Positions 42,742 to 52,713 of a stretch of DNA of 64,000 nucleotides are shown piece by piece. The position numbers and the translations under genes were made by a program. How positions within the stretch are numbered: the stretch's first letter is position 1; each line of letters begins with the position of its first letter. A model generated the notes under the pieces. The model was given only the letters and a program-made list of their open reading frames with translations, was not told where the DNA came from and ran no database searches. This stretch comes from Dietzia aurantiaca (lineage in GTDB: Bacteria > Actinomycetota > Actinomycetes > Mycobacteriales > Mycobacteriaceae), in the NCBI RefSeq assembly GCF_021033825.1, contig NZ_JAIFXZ010000012.1, forward strand, positions 62,001 through 126,000, written 5' to 3'.

Positions 42742-43638
42742 ATGGACCCGATGCTCATCCTGGTGGTGGCGCTGTCCGTGCTGGTGGGCCTGTCGTTGGG
42801 CCTGCTCGGCGGCGGAGGCTCGATCCTGCTGGTCCCGCTGCTCACCTACGTCGGCGGGCTCGCACCACACGAGGCGATCCCCACCTCACTCGTCGTGGTG
42901 GGGACGACGTCCGTGGTGAGCCTCCTCGGGCACGCGCGCAAGGGGCACGTGCGTTGGCGGGCCGGACTGGGATTCGGGGTGGCGGCCATGGTCGGTGCGT
43001 TCGGCGGCGGCCTGGCCGGCGGGCACGTCCCCGGCACCGTCCTCATGGTCGCGTTCGCGGCGATGATGCTGGCCACCGCCGTCGCGATGCTCCGCGGACG
43101 GCGCGACGAGCCGGGCCGAACCGACAGCCCCGTGAGAGCACCGTGGCGCGTGCCGCTCTACGGCCTCCTCGTCGGCGCCGCCACCGGGCTCGTCGGGGCG
43201 GGCGGCGGCTTCCTCGTCGTCCCGGCGCTCGCCCTCCTCGCAGGGCTACCCATGGCCGCCGCCGTGGGGACCTCACTACTGGTGATCAGCATGCAGTCCT
43301 TCGCGGGCCTCGGCGGCTACCTCACCTCGGTGAGCCTGGACTGGCCGTTGGTCGCGGCGATCGCCGCGGCGTCGGTCGTGGGATCACTCGCCGGCGTGGC
43401 GATGAGCTCGCGCGTCTCGGAGCGGGCGCTGCGCCGGGCCTTCGGCTACGTCGTCCTGGCGATGGGCGTGTTCGTGCTGGCCGAGGAACTGCACGGCGTC
43501 GCGCGGACGGTTCTCGTCGCCGTCGTCGTCGCAGCGGTACTCGTCACGGCCGCACTCTGCCTGTTCACCACCGACCACTGCCCGCTGCGGCGGCGACCCA
43601 CCACACAACCATCAACCAAGGAGAAACACCATGTGTAG
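42742..43638 (+). CDS. TauE/SafE-family anion (sulfite) exporter
   Basis: 298 residues, eight membrane helices in two similar halves: GLSLGLLGGGGSILLVPLL and GLVGAGGGFLVVPALALLAGLPMAAAVGTSLLVISMQSFAG. TauE proteins export sulfite, sulfoacetate or related anions; with the persulfide dioxygenase 8 bp upstream, sulfite or thiosulfate is the likely cargo. Its last three codons overlap the start of the Cys-rich gene. Confidence 0.9.
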   Translation: MDPMLILVVALSVLVGLSLGLLGGGGSILLVPLLTYVGGLAPHEAIPTSLVVVGTTSVVSLLGHARKGHVRWRAGLGFGVAAMVGAFGGGLAGGHVPGTVLMVAFAAMMLATAVAMLRGRRDEPGRTDSPVRAPWRVPLYGLLVGAATGLVGAGGGFLVVPALALLAGLPMAAAVGTSLLVISMQSFAGLGGYLTSVSLDWPLVAAIAAASVVGSLAGVAMSSRVSERALRRAFGYVVLAMGVFVLAEELHGVARTVLVAVVVAAVLVTAALCLFTTDHCPLRRRPTTQPSTKEKHHV

Positions 43639-43795
43639 AGCTGTGAAGTGCCGCAAATGCGGCAAGACCACCTGGGCGGGCTGCGGAATGCACGTCGACC
43701 AGGTGATGGCCGGAGTACCCGGATCGGACCGCTGCCAGGGCCACGCCGGGGAACCGAGTGAGGGCGGCTTCTTCGCGCGACTGTTCGGGCGGTAG
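43631..43795 (+). CDS. Small Cys-rich protein of the persulfide operon
   Basis: 54 residues, below usual gene-calling length. ATG 43631 has AAGGAG six bases upstream and overlaps the TauE gene by 8 bp. Cysteines at 2, 7, 10, 18 and 33 with His21 and His36 form CRKCGKTTWAGCGMHV and RCQGH, a likely metal-binding or thiol-redox knuckle. Similar short proteins occur widely in actinobacteria, but I know of no assigned function. Its place suggests a role with sulfane sulfur or metal. Confidence 0.8.
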   Translation: MCRAVKCRKCGKTTWAGCGMHVDQVMAGVPGSDRCQGHAGEPSEGGFFARLFGR

Positions 43796-43843
43796 CCGCC
43801 CGACGGGAACCGCTCCCCCGCGCCGGTGGTGCAGAATCAGCGC

Positions 43844-44680
43844 ATGGCAGTAACACGCACCGCAGAACGGCCCGGGGTCGACAGACGGACGCTGCCGGCG
43901 TACGCGGCGGGCGAGACAGCGATGCCGTTCGTGATCACCGGGATGGACGAGCTGGTCGACCGGGACACCGAGTGGGAGCCGCATTCACACCCCACGCACG
44001 AGCTGCTGTGGAACCGGCGCGGCGCGTCCAGCGCCACCATCGGGTCGCGCACGTGGACCATCACCCCGTCGGTGGGACTGTGGATCCCGGCGGGAATGAT
44101 GCACTCCGCGCGGGCGGCGGCGGGCACGTGGTACCGGACCGCGCACGTGGACGTGCGGACCGCCTCCCCGCTCCCGACCGATCCGGTGGCGGTGGAGGTG
44201 ACCCCGCTGCTCACACTCGTGCTGGAACGCCTGGTCGACACGGCGCTGCCGGCCGACTCGCGCGATCTCACCGAGCGCATGGTGTTCGACCTGCTCGAGC
44301 CCTCCCCGGACGCCCTCCTGGTGCAGAAGCCGACCAACGCACTCCTGCGTCCGATCGTGGCCGCCCTCGAGGCGCACCCCGGTGACAGCCGGACTCTCGC
44401 CGACTGGGCCGCGCGGCTCGACGTGAGCGAACGGACGGTGACCCGCGCGTTCCGGGCGGAGACCGGCCTGAGCTTCGGCGCGTGGCAGGCGGCACTACGC
44501 GCACAGCACGCCGCCCTACTGCTCGGCGGCGGCATGACGGTCGACGAGGTGGCCCTGCGGGTCGGGTACCGCTCGGCGAGCGCGTTCGGGGCCTCGTTCC
44601 GGCGGACGACCGGCCTCACCCCGGGCCAGCTGCGCTCACCCGGCAGCTCACCCGAACCTGCCGTGTCCGGATCGCGATAG
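43844..44680 (+). CDS. AraC-family transcriptional regulator (cupin + HTH)
   Basis: 278 residues. N-terminal cupin-like sensor (EWEPHSHPTHELLWNRRGASSATIGSRTW, VGLWIPAGMMHSARA) and C-terminal AraC double helix-turn-helix (SRTLADWAARLDVSERTVTRAFRAETGLSFGAWQ, VDEVALRVGYRSASAFGASFRRTTGLTPGQLR). AGAAT just upstream may be the -10 of a leaderless message starting at ATG 43844. It sits immediately before the iron-siderophore importer, so control of iron uptake is a plausible role. Confidence 0.9.
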   Translation: MAVTRTAERPGVDRRTLPAYAAGETAMPFVITGMDELVDRDTEWEPHSHPTHELLWNRRGASSATIGSRTWTITPSVGLWIPAGMMHSARAAAGTWYRTAHVDVRTASPLPTDPVAVEVTPLLTLVLERLVDTALPADSRDLTERMVFDLLEPSPDALLVQKPTNALLRPIVAALEAHPGDSRTLADWAARLDVSERTVTRAFRAETGLSFGAWQAALRAQHAALLLGGGMTVDEVALRVGYRSASAFGASFRRTTGLTPGQLRSPGSSPEPAVSGSR

Positions 44681-44700
44681 GCGACGTCCGGATCAACTGA

Positions 44701-44750
44701 TTGCGCACGGACGCAGGCCAGTCGTAAGGTTTTAGGCCAGCCTCACCTAA
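44701..44750 (+). promoter_or_regulatory. Promoter with IdeR/DtxR iron box
   Basis: TTGCGC (44701-44706) and TAAGGT (44725-44730) are 18 bases apart. They are followed by TTAGGCCAGCCTCACCTAA (44732-44750), which keeps both half-sites (TTAGG and ACCTAA) of the 19-bp IdeR/DtxR consensus with a few central differences. The box covers the expected transcription start, so iron-loaded repressor would block the importer operon. Confidence 0.8.
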
Positions 44751-44807
44751 CACCCCCGGGGTGTGTGGGGGCCGTGTCCCATCTCCTGAGAGTGAGAGAG
44801 CCGCCCT

Positions 44808-45839
44808 ATGCGTTCTCGTCGTCTTGTCCCGTTCCTGATCTCCGCCACGGCGGCCCTGGCGTTGTCCGCATGTGGCGCCTCCGACGCCGACCAGTCCGAC
44901 AGCGCGTCCGCGGCCGGGTCGTCGGAGAACTACCCCGTGGTGATCGAGCACGCGCTCGGAACCACCACGATTGAGGAGCAGCCGGAGCGTGTGGCCACGG
45001 TCGCGTGGGCCAACCACGAGGTGCCGTTGGCGCTGGGCGTCGTCCCCGTCGGGATGGCCGCCGCCAACTTCGGTGACGACGACGGCAACGGCATGCTCCC
45101 GTGGGTCGAGGAGAAGCTCGACGAGATGGGCGCGGAGCCGCCGGTGCTGTTCGACGAGACCGACGGGATCGACTTCGAGGCGGTCGCCGACACCGACCCG
45201 GATGTCATCCTCGCCGCCTACTCGGGCCTGACGCAGGAGGACTACGACACCCTCAGCGAGATCGCGCCGGTCGTGGCCTACCCCGAGGACCCGTGGGCCA
45301 CCTCGTGGCGGGACGTGATCCGGTTCAACGCCCAGGGACTCGGGCTCGAGGCCGAGGGTGATGCCCTCGTGACCGATCTCGAGACCGAGATCTCCGAGGC
45401 CGCCCAGCAGTACCCGGACCTGGCCGGCACCAAGACCATGTTCCTCACGCACGTGGATCCGACCGACCTGAGCACGGTGAACTTCTACACCGCCAACGAC
45501 ACCCGCGCCGCGTTCTTCTCCGACCTCGGCCTGGATACGCCCGCCGCGGTGGCCGAGGCATCCGAGGCCGGAGGCTTCTCCGGCAGCATCAGCGCCGAGC
45601 AGCTGGACCGGTTCGACGACGTCGAGCTGATCGTCACCTACGGCGACCAGGAGCTCGTCGAGACCCTCCGCGCCGATCCGCTGCTGTCGCAGATGCCGGC
45701 GGTCAAGAACGACGCGATCGTGTTCCTCGACGGCAACGGCCCGATGGGCACCGCCGCCAACCCCACGCCGCTGGCGATCTCGTGGGTGCTCGACGACTAC
45801 GTCGCGCAGCTCGCGGAGGCCGCCGGCACCGGTAAGTGA
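44808..45839 (+). CDS. Iron-siderophore ABC transporter, substrate-binding lipoprotein
   Basis: 343 residues. Lipoprotein signal ending in LSAC, then a class III (FepB/FecB-like) binding protein: ERVATVAWANHEVPLALGVVPVGMAA, FEAVADTDPDVILAAYSGLTQEDYDTLSEIAPVVAYP and the long linking helix. Behind an IdeR/DtxR box and ahead of two FecCD permeases and an ATPase, it is the receptor of a complete iron-siderophore importer. Confidence 0.94.
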   Translation: MRSRRLVPFLISATAALALSACGASDADQSDSASAAGSSENYPVVIEHALGTTTIEEQPERVATVAWANHEVPLALGVVPVGMAAANFGDDDGNGMLPWVEEKLDEMGAEPPVLFDETDGIDFEAVADTDPDVILAAYSGLTQEDYDTLSEIAPVVAYPEDPWATSWRDVIRFNAQGLGLEAEGDALVTDLETEISEAAQQYPDLAGTKTMFLTHVDPTDLSTVNFYTANDTRAAFFSDLGLDTPAAVAEASEAGGFSGSISAEQLDRFDDVELIVTYGDQELVETLRADPLLSQMPAVKNDAIVFLDGNGPMGTAANPTPLAISWVLDDYVAQLAEAAGTGK

Positions 45840-45846
45840 CCGACCG

Positions 45847-46917
45847 GTGACCGTCACCCGGCCGGCGCCCGCAGCAGGCAGCATCACGCCGCCGTCCGCT
45901 GCGGGCGTCGCCGCCGTCCGCCGCCCGGCCCGCGTGCGCCTGTGTTGGCTCCTCGTCGTGATCGCGGTCCTCGTCGTCGTCGTCATCCTCTCGGTCACCA
46001 TCGGGTCGCGCGCGGTGACGTGGGACGAGATCAGCGCCGCGCTCGGCGGCTCCACCGACGGCCTGGGCGCCGCGGCCGTGACCAAGCGCCTGTCCCGCAC
46101 CGCGTTGGCCCTGCTCGTCGGCGCGGCGCTCGGCCTGGCCGGGGCGGTGATGCAGGGCGTCACCCGGAACCCGCTCGCCGACCCGGGCATCCTCGGCGTG
46201 ACCATGGGCGCCTCCCTCGCGGTGGTGACCGGCATCGCGTGGTTCGGGCTGTGGACCTACTCCGGCTACATCTGGACCGCGATCGCCGGCGCCGCGATCG
46301 CGGCTGTGTTCGTCTACATCGTCGGTTCGCTGGGGCGCGGCGGAGCCACCCCGCTCAAGCTGGTCCTCGCCGGGGCCGCGACGTCGGCGGCGGCGTCGTC
46401 GTTCATCAGCGCCGTCGTGCTTCCGCGCGGGGACATCGCCGGCGGCGTCCGCTCGTGGCAGATCGGCGGCGTCGGCGGCGCCAGCTCCGAGGCGATCGAG
46501 CAGGTCCTGCCGTTCCTCGTGGTGGGCACGGCGATCTGTCTCCTCGCCGCGCGGCCGCTCAACTCGCTGGCCCTGGGCGACGATCTCGCCGCCGGACTCG
46601 GCGAACGCGTCCTGCTCGCGCGCGCGCTGGCCGCCCTGGGCGCGGTGCTGCTGTGCGGCGCCGCGACCGCCGTGGCCGGCCCGATCGCCTTCGTCGGACT
46701 CATCGTCCCCCACGTCTGCCGCCTGCTCGTCGGCGTGGACCACCGCTGGCTGCTGCCGTTCTCCGCGCTCACCGGCGCGGTGCTCGTCACCGCCTCGGAC
46801 GTCCTCGGGCGCGTGATCGCCCGGCCCGCCGAGATCGACGTCGGCATCATCACTGCACTCGTCGGGGCGCCCGTGCTCATCGCGATCGTGCGCCGTCAGA
46901 AGGTCAGGGAGCTGTGA
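45847..46917 (+). CDS. FecCD-family siderophore ABC permease (first)
   Basis: 356 residues, about nine to ten membrane helices. FecCD marks: RLSRTALALLVGAALGLAGAVMQGVTRNPLADPGILGV and GPIAFVGLIVPHVCRLLVG (coupling helix region). GTG 45847 lies 7 bp after the binding-protein stop. Overlaps the second permease by GTGA. Confidence 0.93.
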   Translation: MTVTRPAPAAGSITPPSAAGVAAVRRPARVRLCWLLVVIAVLVVVVILSVTIGSRAVTWDEISAALGGSTDGLGAAAVTKRLSRTALALLVGAALGLAGAVMQGVTRNPLADPGILGVTMGASLAVVTGIAWFGLWTYSGYIWTAIAGAAIAAVFVYIVGSLGRGGATPLKLVLAGAATSAAASSFISAVVLPRGDIAGGVRSWQIGGVGGASSEAIEQVLPFLVVGTAICLLAARPLNSLALGDDLAAGLGERVLLARALAALGAVLLCGAATAVAGPIAFVGLIVPHVCRLLVGVDHRWLLPFSALTGAVLVTASDVLGRVIARPAEIDVGIITALVGAPVLIAIVRRQKVREL

Positions 46918-47966
46918 CCACGCTGACGCCCATGCGCCCGTCGGGCGTCGAGATCGTGGCCGGCGGCCGTCGCAGTCGAGGGCGCCGCCGGCGGATCGTC
47001 CTGTGCGCGATGGTGCTCGTCGCCGTGGTCCTGTTCGCCACGACGTTGATGGTCGGCAAGACGTTCTACTCCCCCGCCGAGGTGCTCGGTGTGATCCTCG
47101 GGCAGGACGTGGCCGGCGCGTCGTTCACCGTCGGGCGCCTGCGCCTGCCGCGGGCCGTGCTCGCGGTGCTGGCCGGGATCTGCTTCGGCATCGGCGGCGT
47201 GACCTTCCAGACCATGCTGCGCAATCCGCTCGCCTCGCCCGACATCATCGGGATCAGCTCGGGCGCCAGCGCGGCGGCGGCATTCGCGATCGTCATCCTG
47301 GGGCTCGGCGGTGCGCAGGTGTCGGTGTTCGCGATCGTCGTCGGCATCGCGGTGGCACTCCTCATCTACGTCCTGGCGTACCGGGGCGGTGTGGTGGGGA
47401 CCCGGCTCGTGCTCATCGGTATCGGGATCGCGGCGACGCTGGACGCCGTCACCAACTACATCCTCAAGTCCGCGCCGCAGTGGGAGTTGCAGGAGGCAAT
47501 GCGCTGGATCACCGGCAGCCTCAACGGCGCCTCGTGGGACAGCGTCGTCCTGGTGCTCGCGGCGTGCCTGGTGTGCGTGCCGATCCTGCTTCTCAAGGCG
47601 CGCGACCTGTCGATGCTCGGCCTGGGCGACGACACCGCCTCTGCGCTCGGCGTCCGGACCGAACGCACGCGGATCCTGCTCATCGTGGCCGCCGTGGGGC
47701 TGATCGCGTTCGCCACCGCCGCCACCGGCCCGATCGCCTTTGTGGCGTTCCTGTCCGGCCCCATCGCCGCCCGCATCGTGGGCCCGCACGGCTCGCCGCT
47801 GATCCCGGCCGCGCTGGTGGGGGTCGTGCTGGTGCTGGGCGCCGACCTCGTGGGGCAGTTCGCCTTCGACACCCGGTTCCCCGTCGGCGTGGTCACCGGC
47901 GCGCTCGGCGCCCCGTACCTCGTCTACCTCATCGCCCGCACCAACCGCACCGGAGGCTCACTGTGA
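46914..47966 (+). CDS. FecCD-family siderophore ABC permease (second)
   Basis: 350 residues, same fold as the previous permease: RLRLPRAVLAVLAGICFGIGGVTFQTMLRNPLASPDIIGISSGASAAA and GPIAFVAFLSGPIAARIVG. It forms the heterodimeric channel with its neighbour. GTG start overlaps the upstream stop; its own stop overlaps the ATPase gene. Confidence 0.93.
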   Translation: MTTLTPMRPSGVEIVAGGRRSRGRRRRIVLCAMVLVAVVLFATTLMVGKTFYSPAEVLGVILGQDVAGASFTVGRLRLPRAVLAVLAGICFGIGGVTFQTMLRNPLASPDIIGISSGASAAAAFAIVILGLGGAQVSVFAIVVGIAVALLIYVLAYRGGVVGTRLVLIGIGIAATLDAVTNYILKSAPQWELQEAMRWITGSLNGASWDSVVLVLAACLVCVPILLLKARDLSMLGLGDDTASALGVRTERTRILLIVAAVGLIAFATAATGPIAFVAFLSGPIAARIVGPHGSPLIPAALVGVVLVLGADLVGQFAFDTRFPVGVVTGALGAPYLVYLIARTNRTGGSL

Positions 47967-48808
47967 CCGCCGACCACACGCTGCACGCCGAAGAGCTCAC
48001 CCTCGGCTACCGCGAGCGCACCGTCATCCACGATCTGGATCTCGAGGTGCCGGCCGGCCGCCTCACCGCGATCGTCGGCGCGAACGCGTGCGGCAAGTCC
48101 ACGCTGTTGCGGTCGATGTCGCGGCTGCTCACGCCGAGCGCGGGGCAGGTGCTGCTCGACGGCAAGAGGGTGCACCGGATGCCCGCCAAGGAACTCGCCC
48201 GCACGCTCGGGCTGCTCCCCCAGTCGCCCCTCGCGCCGGAGGGGATCACGGTGTCCGACCTGGTGGGACGCGGCCGCAACCCGCACCAGGGGATGTTGTC
48301 GCGGTGGAGTAGAGACGACGACGAGGCCGTCGCCGCCGCTCTGGAGGCCACCGGATCGCTCGAGCTGGCGGACCGGGCGGTCGATGAGCTCTCCGGCGGG
48401 CAGCGCCAGCGCGTGTGGATCGCGATGGCCCTGGCCCAGCAGACCGACCTGCTGCTACTCGACGAGCCGACGACCTTTCTCGACGTGGCGCATCAGGTGG
48501 AGGTGCTCGACCTGCTGGTGGACCTCAACCGCGACCGTGGGACGACCATCGTGATGGTCCTGCACGACCTCAACCTGGCCGCCCGCTACGCCGACCACCT
48601 GGTCGCGATCGCCGACGGCCGCGTGCACAGCGCCGGTCCGCCCGACGAGGTGCTCACCGCCGAGACGGTCCGCGCGGTGTTCGGGCTCGAGTGCGAGGTG
48701 ATCCCGGACCCCACGTCCGGCCGGCCGCTCATGCTGCCGCTGGGGCGGCACGGGACACTCGACGAGTTCGCCGCCGGGTCACGAACGGCGACCTGCCCGG
48801 TCACCTGA
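47963..48808 (+). CDS. Iron-siderophore ABC transporter ATP-binding protein
   Basis: 281 residues. Walker A GANACGKST, Q-loop LLPQSPLAPEG, signature LSGGQRQRVWIAMALAQ, Walker B LLLLDEPTTFLD and switch His in VLHDLNLAARYAD, the FepC/FhuC pattern. GTG start overlaps the permease stop (GTGA). Completes the four-gene importer. Confidence 0.94.
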   Translation: MTADHTLHAEELTLGYRERTVIHDLDLEVPAGRLTAIVGANACGKSTLLRSMSRLLTPSAGQVLLDGKRVHRMPAKELARTLGLLPQSPLAPEGITVSDLVGRGRNPHQGMLSRWSRDDDEAVAAALEATGSLELADRAVDELSGGQRQRVWIAMALAQQTDLLLLDEPTTFLDVAHQVEVLDLLVDLNRDRGTTIVMVLHDLNLAARYADHLVAIADGRVHSAGPPDEVLTAETVRAVFGLECEVIPDPTSGRPLMLPLGRHGTLDEFAAGSRTATCPVT

Positions 48809-48840
48809 CGGCCGTCGGTGACCTATGCCACACTCCGACC

Positions 48841-49299
48841 ATGGAGCGATTGTCGAGCGCGATCATGGCAACCTTTCTCCGGAACAGGCGAGCCGCCCGC
48901 TCCCCGATCCTGTTGTATCGGTACGGGCTGGGGTGGCTACTCGGTTCACGGCTGATGCTGCTCGAGCACACCGGCCGCAGATCCGGCCTGCCCAGACAGG
49001 TCTGCATAGAGGTCGCCGAGCGGCCGGCACGCGATGTCCTGGTGGCCGCGAGCGGTTTTGGCCGATCCGCCCAGTGGTACCGGAACCTGGAGGTCGATCC
49101 GAGGTGCCGAGTCAGCTCCGGCACCATCCGCCGCCGCCCCGCCACGGCCAGACTGCTCTCGACAGCCGACTCCGAGGCAGCGCTCGCTCGCTACAAAACA
49201 CTGCATCCGACGTCATGGAGACTTCTGCGCCAGGTACTGGTGGACGACTTCGGCCAGGATGCGGACTCCATCCCGATGGTCGAGTTCCATCTCCACTGA
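48841..49299 (+). CDS. Deazaflavin (F420)-dependent oxidoreductase, Ddn family
   Basis: 152 residues. GSRLMLLEHTGRRSGLPRQVCIEV and LVAASGFGRSAQWYRNLEVDPRCRV are characteristic of the Ddn-like F420-dependent split-beta-barrel family of mycobacteria and relatives, whose members reduce quinones and other hydrophobic substrates. A TATGCC about 20 bases upstream may be the -10. Starts 32 bp after the siderophore ATPase gene, but probably unrelated to iron. Confidence 0.88.
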   Translation: MERLSSAIMATFLRNRRAARSPILLYRYGLGWLLGSRLMLLEHTGRRSGLPRQVCIEVAERPARDVLVAASGFGRSAQWYRNLEVDPRCRVSSGTIRRRPATARLLSTADSEAALARYKTLHPTSWRLLRQVLVDDFGQDADSIPMVEFHLH

Positions 49300-49311
49300 C
49301 GCGCGCAGGGC

Positions 49312-50436
<1,125 letters not shown>

Positions 50437-50640
50437 GGCCACAGGATAAGCGACGCGTGACGGCGGTCACGGCTCGGCGGCGGGAGCCGGCACGGGCCGC
50501 GTCCCGACCACTTCCGAGTTTTACCCGTCTCCCTGCCGTAGGGCGGGTCTATCATCATCGCTACCACTCCAGATAAGCTGCGCCTCATTAGCCCGCCGTC
50601 TCTGGAGATCTCCCTCGACAGCTCTCGACTAAGGCGCGCC

Positions 50641-51210
50641 ATGCTCTCTCGGATGACCGCTGCGGCAGCGGCATTGGCATTTCCGCTTCTCATCCTATCG
50701 GCATGTTCCTCCGGAGACCCGGAGCCCGTGGAGGTCACGGTCACCTCGACGGTCCAGCCGTCCACAACGACACCGTCGAGTTCGGTCACGCCTAGTTCCA
50801 CCACCTCAAGCGCCGACCCCACACCGAGCCAGGAGCCGGCGGCGGCTCCAGCCTCGGCTGCATGCGGCGCGGTGGGATACACGGCGGCCCCGGGCCACGA
50901 GAGCCCGCATTGCCTCGGCAAGCAGATCGCGTCGTGCGGGACGGCGAACCACCAGACCGGAACCACCTTCTTCACGGACGGCACCAGCGGCTGGACGCAG
51001 ACGTGCCAGGACCAGATGCAGGCCGCCTACGTTCCGCCTGCTCCGGACCCGGTTCCGGCATTCGACCAGGACGCCTACAACGAGCAGTTCGCCGAGGAGT
51101 ACTGGCGCACGCACCCCAAGCCGACGTTCGATCCGGATTCCGCTGACGGTTACGGCCCCGACCAGGAACTGCCGCCGGCCTGCCTGCGGCTGGAGGGCGT
51201 CGACTGCTGA
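50641..51210 (+). CDS. Secreted lipoprotein with Thr/Ser/Pro linker and Cys-rich domain, unknown
   Basis: 189 residues. Lipoprotein signal ending LILSAC, a Thr/Ser/Pro linker (about 35-70), then a small domain with six cysteines (ASAACGAVGY, HCLGKQIASCGTANHQTG, WTQTCQDQM, PPACLRLEGVDC) probably forming three disulfides. TAAGG lies upstream of ATG. Similar lipoproteins occur in Rhodococcus and Dietzia as I recall, with no known role. Confidence 0.75.
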   Translation: MLSRMTAAAAALAFPLLILSACSSGDPEPVEVTVTSTVQPSTTTPSSSVTPSSTTSSADPTPSQEPAAAPASAACGAVGYTAAPGHESPHCLGKQIASCGTANHQTGTTFFTDGTSGWTQTCQDQMQAAYVPPAPDPVPAFDQDAYNEQFAEEYWRTHPKPTFDPDSADGYGPDQELPPACLRLEGVDC

Positions 51211-51364
51211 CGGCTCCGGAACCCGCCCCGACAGCCCGGGCGGCACGCGTTAGCCAGCCGGGATCGGACGCCATCCTGTCAACCCGCCAGCCTGAAAGGC
51301 ACTCACAGCCAACCCGAAGGTGACATCCAGTCACCCCGCAGGCGCCGTTCATAGTGTCGCGTCC

Positions 51365-52642
51365 ATGGAGCACACCACCACATCGACCAGAGCCCGCCGG
51401 CCACGCCGCCGGGGCGCCCTCCGCCTCGCCTCGCTCGCGCTGATCGGCGGGCTCACACTCACCGCGTGCGCCCCGGGAGGCCCCGGCGATGCCGCGTTGG
51501 CGGCGACGGCACAGGCCTCCACTGAGCAGACGTATGTATCGGGGGCAGGCGTCTCGTCGTCGTCTTCCGTGGACGCGACCACCACGACCGAGACGATCTC
51601 CGCCACCCGGACCGCCGCGGAGGCGTTCATGGCCACGCTGTCCGACGAGCAGGTCGAGACGCTGACCTACGACTACGACGACGAGACCAAGTCCACCTCC
51701 TGGTCCAATTTCCCCGTGACCTTTGTCGAGCGCGCCGGGTTGAACCTGGCAGACCTGACCGACGAGCAGAGGTCCGCCGCCCTCGGCGTGCTCGAGGGCC
51801 TGCTGAACGACGAGGCGTACCAGACGGTCGTGGGCATCATGAACGGCGACCAGTATCTGCTGGACCACAGCACCAGCTCCGAGGATTCGCTGGGCCAGTA
51901 CTACATCGCGGTCTTCGGTGACCCGTCCGGCACCGAGGCCTGGGCGGTCCAGTTCGGTGGCCATCACCTGGGGATCAACGCCGACCTGAACAGCGCCGAG
52001 AACTCCATCACCTTCGCGCCGACGCACCTGGGCGTGCAGCCCGCCGTGTACACGGACGCCAGCGGGCAGGAGATCCAGCCGTTCGACGCGATCTACTCCT
52101 CGGCGTTCGCGTTCTTCGACAGCCTGACCGACGAGCAGCGCGAGGCGCTCTACCAGGGCGAACAGGTCGAGTCGATGGTGTGCGCACCCGGCGGCACCTG
52201 CGACTTCCCCACCGGCACCGGTCTACTCGGGGCAGAACTCACGGACGAGCAGAAGAGCCTGCTGCTGGAGGTCATCGCGAACTGGGCCGGCATGGCGGAC
52301 GAGGAGACCACCGCGGCGACGCTCACCGACATCGAAGCCACCCTCGACACCACGTACATCAACTGGTCGGGCGCCACCGAATACGACATGTCCACCGGCG
52401 ACGGGATCTACTTCCAGATCTCCGGCCCGGACGTCTACATCGAGTTCGCCGCCCAACAGGGCTCGGCCGGGGCAGATGTCGAGGGCGTGACGACATCGGG
52501 CTGGGGCCACGTCCACACCATCTACCGCGACCCGACCGACGACTACGCCGGCAGCGTGACCCAGCAGCAGTCCTCCGGCCCCGGCGGCGGTGGCGTGCCG
52601 GGGGCCAGGGGTGCCGGGCGCGTTCCGCCGGAGGCACCGTAA
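51365..52642 (+). CDS. DUF3500 secreted lipoprotein
   Basis: 425 residues. Basic N-terminus (RARRPRRRGALRLASLALIGG, twin-arginine-like) and a lipobox LTAC. The mature part matches DUF3500: SDEQVETLTYDYDDE, SWSNFP, GLNLADLTDEQRSAALGVLEGLL, GQYYIAVFGDPSGTEAWAVQFGGHHLGIN and HVHTIYRDP at the end. The conserved GGHHLG pair of His suggests metal binding. CATAGT upstream may serve a leaderless ATG 51365. Function unknown; the C-terminal Gly/Pro tail is disordered. Confidence 0.88.
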   Translation: MEHTTTSTRARRPRRRGALRLASLALIGGLTLTACAPGGPGDAALAATAQASTEQTYVSGAGVSSSSSVDATTTTETISATRTAAEAFMATLSDEQVETLTYDYDDETKSTSWSNFPVTFVERAGLNLADLTDEQRSAALGVLEGLLNDEAYQTVVGIMNGDQYLLDHSTSSEDSLGQYYIAVFGDPSGTEAWAVQFGGHHLGINADLNSAENSITFAPTHLGVQPAVYTDASGQEIQPFDAIYSSAFAFFDSLTDEQREALYQGEQVESMVCAPGGTCDFPTGTGLLGAELTDEQKSLLLEVIANWAGMADEETTAATLTDIEATLDTTYINWSGATEYDMSTGDGIYFQISGPDVYIEFAAQQGSAGADVEGVTTSGWGHVHTIYRDPTDDYAGSVTQQQSSGPGGGGVPGARGAGRVPPEAP

Positions 52643-52713
52643 TCCGCAGCGCGAGGGGCCGCCGCGTTACCCAGGAGCCGTAGCGTAGGTGCCGTGACCA
52701 CCCGGGAGCCGTC

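Noticed and set aside
45703-46743. 346-codon minus-strand frame opposite the iron permease genes
   Set aside because: Arg/Glu/Gly-rich composition with no motif; the opposite strand encodes clear transporter proteins.
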